Assembly: GCA_036676195.1 (NCBI GenBank)
Contig: JAKFDK010000102.1
Coordinates: 1 to 48,381 of the forward strand
Reading direction: 5' to 3'
Length of the DNA stretch: 48,381 nucleotides
Source of the DNA: JAKFDK01 sp036676195
Lineage (GTDB): Bacteria > Bacillota > Sulfobacillia > Symbiobacteriales > ZC4RG38
Every line of letters starts with the position of its first letter. Position 1 is the stretch's first letter. The notes beneath the pieces were generated by a model. That model saw nothing but the letters and a program-made list of their open reading frames with translations, searched no databases and was not told the origin of the DNA. The position numbers and the translations under genes were made by a program. This document shows, in pieces, positions 24,401 to 33,168 of the stretch.

Positions 24401-25489
24401 CTACTCGGTTTTTGCGGCAGATTTGGGATGGTCGTACATGTGGCTCCATTGGAAGCCAATGTCCCCGACCGCCTTCAAGTGGGCGGACGCGGCCTCGAAC
24501 TCCTGGATCAGCCGGTCCTCAATGTGATAGTCAAAGGGATCCTGCAGCTTCCGTTCAACGGCACCCCCGGGCTCAGGCCGGTTGTCCAGGTACCACTGAA
24601 CCGTCCGGCGCAGCCCCTCGAAGCAGTGGACCTTGTCGCGGTAGCCCAGTTCAGCCCGGATCTGCTGCACATCCAGCACCTTGTGCAGGTTGTGGGGGAG
24701 GTAGGGCCGGCTGGGCAGGGCCACGTCATAGGGCATGCTGACCAGTTCAATGTCCGCCGCCAGCCCCATGCACTCGGCAATCTGGTAGATCCATCTGGCC
24801 GTGCTCAGGGGTTGCTCCTCACCCGTGTTGTACACCTTACCCTTGCTCAGATCCGGGGAATCAATGCACGTCAGCAGCGCTGCGGCGGCGTTTTCGGCGT
24901 ATGCACGGGTCTGCAGTTGCAGCCCGCCATCCGGAACGATCAGCCGGCGACGTCCGTCGAGCAACCGCCGCACGATGCACCACTCAAAGGGCTGCGGGTG
25001 GTTTGGACCGTAAACCAGCGGATAGCGGACCAGGGTGGCATCATAGTAGCCCAGGTCGTGCTGCTCCATCAGGTATTCCTCGGTCATGGTCCCCGCATAG
25101 CGGAGCTTCTTGTCGGGGTCAAGCACCCGCGGTGACTGTTCCGGTGCGGAGATCAGGGTGTGGGCACCGGCGGTGGAGTCCCAAAACCGCTTGAACGGCA
25201 TGCCACCCACCCCGATGAGCCACTGGGTCTTCCCCCGGGCCACCTTCGCCACATGGCGCAGCCGGCCGTAGGTCGAGACGATCAGGTCGAAACACCGGCC
25301 GGAAAGACCCTCCGCCAACGGCTCCAGGAAGTGGGGGTCCACGTGAATGTGTTCGACTTCTGCCGGTAACTCCACTTCATGGGTGCCCCGGTGCAAGACG
25401 GTTACCTCATACCCCCGTGCCATCAGCCCCAGGACCAGAAACGGCCCAGTCGGCCCCGTCCCGCCAATTACCAGCGCTTTGCCGGGCAT
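24401..25489 (-). CDS. NAD(P)-binding epimerase/dehydratase-family protein (extended SDR)
   Basis: A 362-residue protein beginning MPGKALVIGGTGPTGPF, a Rossmann glycine motif (GGTGPTG) of the extended short-chain dehydrogenase group. Later LVRYPLVYGPNHP matches the substrate-domain signature of nucleotide-sugar epimerases, and YNTGEEQPLS resembles their NxGxG-type cofactor loop. I see no clear catalytic Tyr-x-x-x-Lys in the expected place; YGRLRHVAK (around residue 75) and YAGTMTEEYLM (around 130) are nearby but off-pattern, so the chemistry may be unusual or non-redox. It is co-transcribed between the metallo-hydrolase (21 bases upstream) and OppD-like genes. A role in modifying the imported compound is an inference. 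Confidence 0.85.
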   Translation of the reverse strand: MPGKALVIGGTGPTGPFLVLGLMARGYEVTVLHRGTHEVELPAEVEHIHVDPHFLEPLAEGLSGRCFDLIVSTYGRLRHVAKVARGKTQWLIGVGGMPFKRFWDSTAGAHTLISAPEQSPRVLDPDKKLRYAGTMTEEYLMEQHDLGYYDATLVRYPLVYGPNHPQPFEWCIVRRLLDGRRRLIVPDGGLQLQTRAYAENAAAALLTCIDSPDLSKGKVYNTGEEQPLSTARWIYQIAECMGLAADIELVSMPYDVALPSRPYLPHNLHKVLDVQQIRAELGYRDKVHCFEGLRRTVQWYLDNRPEPGGAVERKLQDPFDYHIEDRLIQEFEAASAHLKAVGDIGFQWSHMYDHPKSAAKTE

Positions 25490-25509
25490 TTTCTTGATCT
25501 CTCCTTTCC

Positions 25510-26328
25510 TTATATAGAGAGGGACAGCAGATCCTCGCCGACGATGATCTCCCCCGTATACTCCTGTTCACACTCGGAGCGCACGACCACCGGATCGGTC
25601 GGCGGCGGCAGGTGTACCAGCACCAGCTTGCGCACGCCGGCCTGCCGGGCAATCCGGGCGGCCTCCCGCGGCGTGGCGTGGGTTTTCCGCAGGCCTTGCA
25701 ACATACCAGCGTCGTCGGCTCGGGTAAAGGAGCGCTCCAGAGCAGGGACCAGGTGCGCTTCGTGCACCAGTATGTCGGCCCCGGCAGCAAAGGGGATCAG
25801 GGCTTCGCAGTAACGGGTGTCCCCGGAGTGGACCACCGTCTGGTCCCCCTCACGGAAGCGCAGGGCATAGGTCTCGATCGAGTGGTCCACCGGCAGGGCA
25901 TCAACGGTCAGATCCGCTTCCCTGCATACCGTTCCGGTGGCGATTTCGTGCACGGCGATGTCGGTGAGGCCGGCCGAAGGGCGTCCCATGGACAGCCGGT
26001 AGGCGAGATCCTCGGCGTAAAGGTCGAGGAGCGTCTGCACCAGCCGGCGGGTGCCGGTCGGACCGTACACCGACAGTTCCCGCCGACCCAGGTTCCAGCC
26101 GCCAAACAGGAAGTGCAGGAGACCGGCCGTGTGATCTTCATGCAAGTGGGTGAACACCAGCCGGCGGACGTCGGCAGCCGGAATGCCCGCCCGCAGCAGT
26201 TGGGTGATGGTGCCGTCGCCGCAGTCCACCAGCCACAGGCCGGCCGTTTCGGTGTGAACGACGGTCGCCGGACCACTGCGCTGCAAGCTGGGGCGGGGAG
26301 TCCCCGTGCCCAGAAGGGTGATTTTCAT
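25510..26328 (-). CDS. Metallo-beta-lactamase-fold hydrolase (RNase Z / arylsulfatase-like)
   Basis: The start is ATG 26328 (MKITLLGTGTPRPSLQRSGP), with GGAGG 8 bases upstream; an earlier in-frame ATG at 26343 has no such site. It encodes 272 residues. Metal ligands: THLHEDHTAGL (H-x-H-x-D-H), HSGDTRYCEAL, HEAHL, and a late LVHLPPP His. The opening GTGTPRP and these spacings are those of the RNase Z-like branch, which includes tRNA 3' processing enzymes, cyclic phosphodiesterases and arylsulfatases. The typical exosite insertion for tRNA binding is not obvious, so a metabolic hydrolase acting on a phosphoester, sulfate ester or lactone is more likely in this catabolic operon. Confidence 0.85.
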   Translation of the reverse strand: MKITLLGTGTPRPSLQRSGPATVVHTETAGLWLVDCGDGTITQLLRAGIPAADVRRLVFTHLHEDHTAGLLHFLFGGWNLGRRELSVYGPTGTRRLVQTLLDLYAEDLAYRLSMGRPSAGLTDIAVHEIATGTVCREADLTVDALPVDHSIETYALRFREGDQTVVHSGDTRYCEALIPFAAGADILVHEAHLVPALERSFTRADDAGMLQGLRKTHATPREAARIARQAGVRKLVLVHLPPPTDPVVVRSECEQEYTGEIIVGEDLLSLSI

Positions 26329-26371
26329 CGCATAGACCTCCAAATGATCGCGGGCGGGGGGGCCCAGCCGC

Positions 26372-27280
26372 TCAGAGATTCCTCCGCAGCCGGGGATCCA
26401 GCAGGTCCCGTAAGGCGTCCCCGACCAGATTCAGGCCAAGAACCGCCAGCGTGATCGCCAGCCCCGGAAAAATGGCCATGTAGGGGGATGTGCGCAGAAA
26501 CTTGCGCCCATCTGCCAGCATGACTCCCCATTCCGGGGTGGGCGGCTGGGCGCCGAGGCCGATGAAGCCAAGGGCAGCGGCAAACAGCAAGGTCTGGGCA
26601 AAGCGCAGGGTGGCGAATACGATCACCGGGGAGAGGGCGTTCGGGAGGATGTGCCGGAACAGGATGCGCGTATGGCTGCACCCAGTGGCGGCGGCGGCTT
26701 CCACAAAGACATCGTTCTTTAACGCCAGCACCGAGGCCCGTACCAGCCGAAAGAACCGGGGGATCGAGACAATGCCCAGGGCGATCATGGCTTTTTCGAG
26801 GCCGAAGCCCAGGACACTGACCACGACGATGGCGAGCAGCAGCCCGGGAAAGGCCATCATGATATCCACTACGCCCTGCAGGGCCAGATCGGTCTTGCCC
26901 CCCACATAGGCACTGATCGCTCCCAGCGGCACGCCGACCACCAGGCCGATGGCCACGGCGATCACACCCACCTGCATCGAGATGCGCGTGCCATAAACAA
27001 TGCGCGAAAGAATGTCCCGCCCGAGATTATCTGTCCCCATCCAGTGTTGACTGCTCGGCGGCTGCCGGCTGGCGGCGAGGGCGCCCAGCTCAGGGTCATA
27101 GGGAGCCAGAACAGGGGCGAGAATGGCCACCAGCAAGAACGCCAGCAGGATGATGGCGCCCACCAGTCCACCCTTCTGTCGGCAAAAGCGTCGGGTGTAT
27201 ACAGCAATGCCGTCCAGGGGATTCCCTCCTCTCCGACCGACTGCATTTCCTTGGCTACGTGTACCGGATTCGAGGGTCAA
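26372..27280 (-). CDS. Peptide/nickel-type ABC transporter permease (OppC/DppC family)
   Basis: A 302-residue membrane protein. An N-terminal OppC-type segment with one helix (LVGAIILLAFLLVAILAPVL) is followed by the five-helix permease domain. The EAA loop that contacts the ATPases is visible as EAAAATGCSHTRILFRHILP. The family's GTDNLGRDILSR motif is intact. The start at 27280 overlaps the OppB-like stop by 26 bases, so the two permeases are tightly coupled; a slightly later start is possible. It forms the import channel with OppB-like, driven by the ATPases encoded at 22342-24374. Confidence 0.94.
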   Translation of the reverse strand: MTLESGTRSQGNAVGRRGGNPLDGIAVYTRRFCRQKGGLVGAIILLAFLLVAILAPVLAPYDPELGALAASRQPPSSQHWMGTDNLGRDILSRIVYGTRISMQVGVIAVAIGLVVGVPLGAISAYVGGKTDLALQGVVDIMMAFPGLLLAIVVVSVLGFGLEKAMIALGIVSIPRFFRLVRASVLALKNDVFVEAAAATGCSHTRILFRHILPNALSPVIVFATLRFAQTLLFAAALGFIGLGAQPPTPEWGVMLADGRKFLRTSPYMAIFPGLAITLAVLGLNLVGDALRDLLDPRLRRNL

Positions 27281-28190
27281 TTAACGAATAACAAAGGTCG
27301 ATCAGCAGGTTGAGCAACACAAATAACACTGCCGCCACCAGCACCGCGCCCTGAACTGTGGGGTAGTCGCGGGCAAGAATTCGTTCCACCATGAGCTGAC
27401 CGATTCCGTTAATGCTAAATATGGTTTCCAGGACCACGGCTCCACTTAACAGAACGCCGAACTGAATGCCGATGACCGTCGTAATATTCACCAGCGCGCC
27501 ACGCAGCGCGTGCCGGAAAATCACCGCGCCCTCGGGAAGCCCCTTGGCCCGGGCTGTGCGGACATAGTCCTGTCCAAGGACCTCCAACATGCTGGACCGG
27601 GCCATGCGGGCCACAACGGCTGCCGAGCTGAGGGCCATGGTGAAGACTGGCAGCACATAGTGGGCAGGCGTAGTCAACCCGACGGTGGGCAGCCAGCCCA
27701 GCTTGACTGAGAAAACAACCATCAGCATGAGCGCCAGCCAGTACGACGGGATCGACAGGCCCAGTAACGCTGCCATCATGGTCAGGTAATCGGCCGGCCG
27801 GTTCCGCCGGCTGGCTGCCACCACCCCGGCGGTCACCCCCATGAGCACGGCCACAGCGAGTGACCACACCCCCAGGAGCAGGGTCATCGGCAGCGTGGCC
27901 CCGATTTCCTCGGTGACCGGCTTTCCGGTCCAGATGGAACGGCCCATGTCGCCTTGCAGCAGATCCCCCACGTAACTGAAGTATTGAACATGCAGGGGAT
28001 CGTTCAGGTGGTACATTTCGCGAAACTCTTCGACTACCTCCCGGGTAGCCGTCATCCCGGCCATGGTCTCGGCGGGGTCTCCGGGCAGCAGACGCACCAT
28101 ACCAAAAACCACAATGGAAGTACCGATCAAAACCGGCAACACCGCAATCAGACGGCGCACCGCATAGTAAAACAGTCCCACCTTCGGCAT
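27255..28190 (-). CDS. Peptide/nickel-type ABC transporter permease (OppB/DppB family)
   Basis: A 311-residue membrane protein starting MPKVGLFYYAVRRLIAVLPV, with the N-terminal helix and GTSIVVFGMVRLLPGDPAE typical of OppB. The EAA loop reads RTARAKGLPEGAVIFRHALR. About six membrane helices. It follows the solute-binding protein gene after an 82-base gap that contains a stem-loop, an arrangement common where more binding protein than permease is needed. It partners the OppC-like permease. Confidence 0.94.
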   Translation of the reverse strand: MPKVGLFYYAVRRLIAVLPVLIGTSIVVFGMVRLLPGDPAETMAGMTATREVVEEFREMYHLNDPLHVQYFSYVGDLLQGDMGRSIWTGKPVTEEIGATLPMTLLLGVWSLAVAVLMGVTAGVVAASRRNRPADYLTMMAALLGLSIPSYWLALMLMVVFSVKLGWLPTVGLTTPAHYVLPVFTMALSSAAVVARMARSSMLEVLGQDYVRTARAKGLPEGAVIFRHALRGALVNITTVIGIQFGVLLSGAVVLETIFSINGIGQLMVERILARDYPTVQGAVLVAAVLFVLLNLLIDLCYSLIDPRIRYT

Positions 28191-28203
28191 TTCTCCCCCG
28201 CTC

Positions 28204-28248
28204 GGGCGGGCGACCGGGGCAGACGGTGGTCACAACCTCCGCCCGCCC
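28204..28248 (-). other. Intercistronic stem-loop between binding-protein and permease genes
   Basis: GGGCGGGCG (28204-28212) and CGCCCGCCC (28240-28248) are exact inverted repeats of 9 bases with a 27-base loop that holds a small GGT/ACC stem. It sits in the 82-base gap between the SBP5 gene and its permease. It may act as a partial terminator or 3'-protecting structure that keeps binding-protein mRNA in excess. Confidence 0.4.
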
Positions 28249-28272
28249 CCGGTTTCCGCCCCCAGTTCGCAG

Positions 28273-29868
28273 CTACCGGTCGAGCCAGGCCCACTGGGCA
28301 CGCAGGGCATCAAACTGCGTGTGCTCCAGGTTCTTGACGTTGGTGCGATAGGCCGTTGTCAGCGGCAGGTGCATGAGTGCGCCCCGGGGCACCTCACGCC
28401 AGAGGATTTCCTGGCCCTGCACCAGCATTTGATGGCGCTTGTCCGGGTCCACCGTGGCGGCGGACTCGACCGTCAGGCGGTCGATCTCGGGATTGGAGTA
28501 CAGGACAGCGTTGCGGCCGACCCCGGTCTGGTGATCGGTCAGGATGTTCCAGGCCGTGGGAATGAGCGGCTGCATGGCGATGGTCACCATCTGGTAGTCC
28601 GTATCCTTCTTCTGGAAGTAGTTCACCATCGAGTTGAACTCCATGGACTGGATCTTGGCCCGGATGCCCACCCGCTGCAGGTCCGCCGCCACCGCCTGCG
28701 CCACTACGTCGGCCTCCCAGGACGCTGACGTGGCGATCACTGTGTCAAATCCGTTGGGATACCCGGCTTCAGCCAGCAACTGTTTGGCCTTCTCGGGATC
28801 GTAGGGCTGGGTGCCCAGGGCAACGCGGTCGGGAAATCCGGGGCCGAAAAGGTTGGTGGCAGTCTTGGCCAGTCCGTTATAAACCGACTGGCTGTACTGG
28901 TCGCGGTTGGTTGCCATGATCACCGCCTTGCGCACATTGACGTTGTCAAACGGAGCCTTGCGGTTGTTCATAAACAGCATCATGCTGCGGAATCCGTTCA
29001 CAACCAGGACATCCATGTTGGGCATCGCCTTCAGACGGTTCACGTCGTTGTGCGGCATGGCTCGGGCCACGTCCACGTCACCAGCCTCAAGGGCGATGGC
29101 ACGGGCCGACGGGTCAGGGATGGACTGGAAGGTGATGCGGTCGAGATAGACCTTGGGCCCCCAGTAGTCGGGGTTACGATCCAACACCAACTGCGCGGCG
29201 GTCCGGGAAGCCAGCTTGAACGGACCGGTGCCTGCGGCCTGACGGTCGTACTGTTTCGGATCAGCCTGATCCGCGGCCGGGCTGACGATGGCCAGGGCCT
29301 GGTGGGCCAGGATTTCGGGCAGGAACATGTTCGGCTTGGCCAGGCGGATCTCAACCGTATCGTTGTCGGGGGTCAGGACTTCACGAATATCGGCGGCCAG
29401 GTGACGGAACTGCCAGCCTTCGTGCGCCGCCCGAAACCACTCGAGGTTGTACTTGACTGCTTCGGCGTTGAAAGGAGATCCGTCGTGGAACTTGATTCCC
29501 TGGTGCAGGTGCAAGGTGAGCGAGCTTCCGTCCGGACTGAACTCGTACTTGTCGACGAGCCAGGGCGTCAGCTTGCCAAACTGGACATTGAACAGGGTCT
29601 CATGAATGTAGTTGGATGCGTCACGCACACTGTTGGACGGCGTCCGGCGGTGGTCAATGGTGGGGAAGTTAACATCCCAGCCGATGCGTAACTCGCCGCC
29701 GGCCTTGGGCGAAGGCGCCTGGGGCTGCGCCGATGTCGCTTCAGGGGTAGCGGGGGTAGCACTTGATTTCTGAGCCTCCGGTGCGGGCGACGCGCAGGCG
29801 GCTACCATAAGGGAGAGGGCCACAACCACTGCCGGCCCCGTCGTTTTCCACAGATTCGTCCTCATCAT
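28273..29868 (-). CDS. Solute-binding lipoprotein of a peptide/nickel-type ABC importer (SBP family 5)
   Basis: Start at ATG 29868 or the adjacent ATG 29865, both behind GGGAGG. About 531 residues, a usual length. It begins with a lipoprotein signal: Lys-rich start, hydrophobic stretch VVVALSLMVA, then lipobox VAAC-A, followed by a Pro/Ala-rich tether. The mature part has the family pattern LTPWLVDKYEFSPDGSSLTL, then FHDGSPFNAEAVKYNLEW, and the late YDPEKAKQLLAEAGYPNGFD. It captures solute outside the membrane for the OppBCDF-like importer. Family members bind peptides, nickel, opines, glutathione, sugars or aromatic acids, so the ligand cannot be named. Here the surrounding acyl-CoA genes argue against ordinary peptide feeding. 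Confidence 0.94.
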   Translation of the reverse strand: MMRTNLWKTTGPAVVVALSLMVAACASPAPEAQKSSATPATPEATSAQPQAPSPKAGGELRIGWDVNFPTIDHRRTPSNSVRDASNYIHETLFNVQFGKLTPWLVDKYEFSPDGSSLTLHLHQGIKFHDGSPFNAEAVKYNLEWFRAAHEGWQFRHLAADIREVLTPDNDTVEIRLAKPNMFLPEILAHQALAIVSPAADQADPKQYDRQAAGTGPFKLASRTAAQLVLDRNPDYWGPKVYLDRITFQSIPDPSARAIALEAGDVDVARAMPHNDVNRLKAMPNMDVLVVNGFRSMMLFMNNRKAPFDNVNVRKAVIMATNRDQYSQSVYNGLAKTATNLFGPGFPDRVALGTQPYDPEKAKQLLAEAGYPNGFDTVIATSASWEADVVAQAVAADLQRVGIRAKIQSMEFNSMVNYFQKKDTDYQMVTIAMQPLIPTAWNILTDHQTGVGRNAVLYSNPEIDRLTVESAATVDPDKRHQMLVQGQEILWREVPRGALMHLPLTTAYRTNVKNLEHTQFDALRAQWAWLDR

Positions 29869-29903
29869 TTCGACCTCCCTCGTCCTAAATCGGCCCATAT
29901 TGT

Positions 29904-30647
29904 TTACGCCAGTTCCAGGAGCAAGGCCGCCAGGTCTTGCGGTACCGTGACCATCGCATCGTGGCCGGAAGCCAGCTCTCGATAGCGCCACCCCGACCCT
30001 GTTTGCCTGGCGGCGGCGGCGAAATGGTCGAAGTGAGGGTGGGGCAGCCGCGTGCAGCGGACATAGGTCCGCGGCAGGGCCGCCGCGGCCGGGTTGGCCC
30101 GCTGCACCGGCTCAGTCAGTGTCGCGTACGGGTGCGGGCCCAGCCGCGCCAGGAGCCAGCGCAGATCGGCCTCGTCCGTGATACACCACTGCTCGCGCGC
30201 AAACGATTCCATCGGCCCCGGTTGCCGACTCGGCAGGCCCCACCCATCGCCCTCGGCGCGCACGCGCGCCGCCATGGCTGCGCGCTGCTGCGGCTCCGGG
30301 GCTGTGATATCCAGCAGGGCCTGGCCATCCTCCGGAACGAAGGCGTCGAGGTACACCAGTTGTGCGAGCCGCTCGGGCATCCTCTCTGCCACGCCCGTGA
30401 TCACCATGCCGGCGTAGCTGTGCCCGACCAGGATGACGTGCTCCAGATCCTCATAGGTCAGCAGGCTCACGACGTCCTGGATGTGCGTGGAGAGGTTCAC
30501 TCCGGGTCCAGCCAGATGGGATCGCTCGCCGAGTCCAGTGAGGGTGGGTGTCAAGACCTCATGATGAGCCGCACGCAAGAGTGGCGTCACTTTCTTCCAG
30601 CACCAGCCCCCGTGCCACGCACCATGCACGAGCACAAAAGTTGCCAC
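29904..30647 (-). CDS. Alpha/beta-hydrolase-fold esterase
   Basis: I place the start at GTG 30647 (encoding MATFVLVHGAWHGGW), with AGGAG 8 bases upstream; an ATG at 30686 overlaps the LivF gene and has no ribosome site. It encodes 247 residues. The nucleophile elbow is VGHSYAGM, the oxyanion segment LVHGAWHGGWCW and the late His is in GHDAMV near the C-terminus. This set matches the small plant-type methylesterase/hydroxynitrile-lyase group and bacterial EstC-like enzymes. It probably cleaves an ester (or a related bond) of the imported substrate. It lies between the two transporter gene sets, 35 bases before the SBP5 gene. Confidence 0.88.
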   Translation of the reverse strand: MATFVLVHGAWHGGWCWKKVTPLLRAAHHEVLTPTLTGLGERSHLAGPGVNLSTHIQDVVSLLTYEDLEHVILVGHSYAGMVITGVAERMPERLAQLVYLDAFVPEDGQALLDITAPEPQQRAAMAARVRAEGDGWGLPSRQPGPMESFAREQWCITDEADLRWLLARLGPHPYATLTEPVQRANPAAAALPRTYVRCTRLPHPHFDHFAAAARQTGSGWRYRELASGHDAMVTVPQDLAALLLELA

Positions 30648-30675
30648 TTGGTTGTCTCCTCTTGACAAGATCCGG

Positions 30676-31380
30676 TCAAGCCCCAAGGTAGGATCGGCGC
30701 ACGGCCTCGTTCCCCCGCAAATCCGAGGCCATTCCAGAACAGGTCACACTGCCCCGTTCCAGAATGTAAGCCCGGTGTGCTACCGTTAGCGCCATATTCG
30801 CGTTCTGTTCCACCAGCAGGATGGTAGTTCCGGCATGGTTGAGTTCCTGGACAATCCGGAAGACCTCTGTAACCATCTTCGGCGCCAATCCCATGGAAGG
30901 CTCGTCCAGCATGAGCAGGCGCGGCTTCGAGATCAGTGCCCGTGCGATCGCCACCATCTGCTGTTCCCCGCCGGAAAGGGTACCGGCGTACTGTCGCCTG
31001 CGCTCGCCAAGCCGGGGGAACTTGCGGTACAACTCTTCCACATCGGCCCTGACCTGCCTGCGGTCCCTGCGGGCATAAGACCCGACATGCAGATTCTCCT
31101 CCACCGTCAGGTCGAAGAACAACTGCCTGCCCTCCGGCACCTGGACCATGCCCTGACGTACTAACCCCTGGGAACTCATGTTGGTGACATTGCGGCCTTC
31201 GAAGGTGATGCTGCCCCCGGCTACCGGAACCAGCCCGGAAACGGCCCGCAGGAGCGAACTCTTGCCAGCGCCGTTGGCGCCCAGGAGCGTCACGATTTCC
31301 CCGGCGTGGACGGTCAGATATACCCCCCGCAGCGCGCGTACTGCCCCGTAGAACACTTGAAGACCTTCAATGTTGAGCAA
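30676..31380 (-). CDS. livF: Branched-chain amino-acid-type ABC transporter ATP-binding protein LivF
   Basis: The TTG at 31380 gives MLNIEGLQVFYGAVRAL, the family's normal N-terminus, with GGGGAGG 9 bases upstream. An ATG at 31410 exists but adds 10 unusual residues. About 234 residues. Walker A is GANGAGKSS, the signature LSGGEQQM, Walker B LLMLDEPSMGL. It overlaps the LivG gene end by 14 bases. It forms the ATPase pair with LivG for the LivHM channel. The family transports branched-chain amino acids but also short-chain acids, amides and aromatic acids. Confidence 0.93.
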   Translation of the reverse strand: MLNIEGLQVFYGAVRALRGVYLTVHAGEIVTLLGANGAGKSSLLRAVSGLVPVAGGSITFEGRNVTNMSSQGLVRQGMVQVPEGRQLFFDLTVEENLHVGSYARRDRRQVRADVEELYRKFPRLGERRRQYAGTLSGGEQQMVAIARALISKPRLLMLDEPSMGLAPKMVTEVFRIVQELNHAGTTILLVEQNANMALTVAHRAYILERGSVTCSGMASDLRGNEAVRRSYLGA

Positions 31381-32146
31381 CAGCCTCAGCCTCCCCGAGG
31401 TAGGCCTCAATCACGGCCGGGTGGTTCTGGATCTCCACCGGTGTTCCTTCCGCAACCTTCTTGCCAAAATCCAGGACCGCAATGCGATCGCATAGAGACA
31501 TCACCATGGACATGTCGTGTTCGACCAGCAGTACGGTGATCCCCAGTTGGTCCCGCAGCCTGCGGATCAAACGGCTCAAGGTTTCGCGCTCGGCTGTGTT
31601 CAGGCCGGCGGCGGGTTCGTCCAGGAGCAGAAGCCTGGGCCGGGAAACCAGGGCCCGGGCCAGTTCCACTCGCTTCAAAACACCGAAGGGCAGGCTGGCT
31701 GCCAGCTCGTTCTCAAACTGGGCTACCCCCAGCAACTCCATGGCTTCTTTGGCCTGGTGGACGGCCCGGGCCTCATCCTGCTGGACCGATTTCAGCTTGA
31801 AACCGGCGCTCCAAAAGCCATAACTGAGTTGGCTATGGGCGCCCAGAAGCACGTTATCAATGGCGCTCATCCGCTTGCTAAGTTCCAGGTTTTGAAATGT
31901 CCGCGCGATGCCCAGTCGGACAATCTCATGCGGGCGGTAACGCAACAGATCCCGGTTTCGATAACGGATCGATCCAGTGTCTGGCACCTGGATCCGGGCC
32001 AGGCAGTTGAACAGGGTAGTCTTGCCGGCGCCGTTTGGGCCAATGACTCCGAAAATGCCGCCCTCCGGCACCGATAAGGTGACATCCGACACGGCCAGGA
32101 GGCCGCCAAACCGTACACTCAACCCCGCACAGTCAAGCAGAGCCAC
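31367..32146 (-). CDS. livG: Branched-chain amino-acid-type ABC transporter ATP-binding protein LivG
   Basis: The start is GTG 32146 (MALLDCAGLSVRFGGL), with a perfect AGGAGG 9 bases upstream and a 14-base overlap with the LivM gene. It encodes 259 residues. Walker A is GPNGAGKTT, Walker B LLLLDEPAAGL, H-loop LVEHDMSMV. The ABC signature is slightly unusual: LPFGVLKRVELARAL where most LivG have LSYGxQRxLE. The C-terminal VIEAYLGEAE ending is typical of the LivG group. Confidence 0.93.
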   Translation of the reverse strand: MALLDCAGLSVRFGGLLAVSDVTLSVPEGGIFGVIGPNGAGKTTLFNCLARIQVPDTGSIRYRNRDLLRYRPHEIVRLGIARTFQNLELSKRMSAIDNVLLGAHSQLSYGFWSAGFKLKSVQQDEARAVHQAKEAMELLGVAQFENELAASLPFGVLKRVELARALVSRPRLLLLDEPAAGLNTAERETLSRLIRRLRDQLGITVLLVEHDMSMVMSLCDRIAVLDFGKKVAEGTPVEIQNHPAVIEAYLGEAEAVAQH

Positions 32147-33164
32147 GCCCGGCGACCTCCTCTTGCACCGTTTCTTCCATGGGAACGGTCGGTTCAGCCC
32201 CCGGTCCCCGTGCTGTTTTACCGGCACGCCACTGGCCCAGGGTTTTGGAAACTGATATCAGGCCGGAAGGGAGGAGCCAGACCATGGCAATGATGACGAT
32301 GCCTTCAATAATGGTGACAAAGCCCTTCCACCGGCTGACCGCTTGCAGGAGGAGTGTGATCGCCGTTGCGCCGATCACACTCCCGACAACGCTGTCCATA
32401 CCGCCCACCACGATCATGGCGAGGAGTTGGAACGACATGAACACATTGAAATCCAGGGGGCTGATGAAACCGACCAGGTGGGCATAGAGGCTGCCGGCGA
32501 TGCCGGCGTATGCTGCGCCAAGGGCAAAGACACCGGTCTTGGCCAGGGCCAGGTTGACGCCCAGGGACTGCGAAGCAATCTGGGACTCGCGCAGGGAGCG
32601 CCAGGATCGACCGTACCGGCTCTGCAGCAGGTTGGTCGCAAACCAGACCAGAAGGGCGCCGACTGCCAACTCCAGATAATAGATGTACATCTCACTGCGC
32701 AGCACGAGCGGTCCAAGGTTGGGTTTGGCTACATGCATTCCCATGTAGCCGCCCGTGAACCGCCCCCCTTTGGCGATAATCTCGGGCAGAGCCGCACCAA
32801 AGCTGATGGTGGCCAGGACCAGGTACGGACCGCGCAGGCGCAGGGCCGGAAGGCCGAGCAGATACCCACATAAGCCGGCGACAACTGCCGACGCTGGCAG
32901 AGCCACGACGAAGGGCAGGTGCAGCCTTACCGTCAGCATGGCGGAGGTGTATGCGCCAATTGCCATGAAGGCGGCGTGACCCAACGAGATCAGACCGGCC
33001 ATGCCGACCATCAGGTTCAGCCCCACAGCGGCGATGCTGTAAACGATTGCCAGACACAATACATACGTTAGATAGGGGCTGCCCGAGGAGAGCAGGGGGA
33101 GCGCCAGCATCATGATCGCCACTCCGCCGGCCTTCAGGAACTTGCCCGGGTTCAACTTGACCAT
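32133..33164 (-). CDS. livM: Branched-chain amino-acid-type ABC transporter permease LivM
   Basis: The start at ATG 33164 (MVKLNPGKFLKAGG) has AAGG 9 bases upstream and lies 4 bases past the LivH stop; about 343 residues. It is a multi-helix permease with GLNLMVGMAGLISLGHAAFMA, the LivM signature, and the transport loop NLALAKTGVFALGAAYAGIA. It forms the channel with LivH. A charged tail of about 30 residues (AGKTARGPGAEPTVPMEETV) extends beyond the last helix. Confidence 0.93.
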   Translation of the reverse strand: MVKLNPGKFLKAGGVAIMMLALPLLSSGSPYLTYVLCLAIVYSIAAVGLNLMVGMAGLISLGHAAFMAIGAYTSAMLTVRLHLPFVVALPASAVVAGLCGYLLGLPALRLRGPYLVLATISFGAALPEIIAKGGRFTGGYMGMHVAKPNLGPLVLRSEMYIYYLELAVGALLVWFATNLLQSRYGRSWRSLRESQIASQSLGVNLALAKTGVFALGAAYAGIAGSLYAHLVGFISPLDFNVFMSFQLLAMIVVGGMDSVVGSVIGATAITLLLQAVSRWKGFVTIIEGIVIIAMVWLLPSGLISVSKTLGQWRAGKTARGPGAEPTVPMEETVQEEVAGRGSA

Positions 33165-33168
33165 GACG

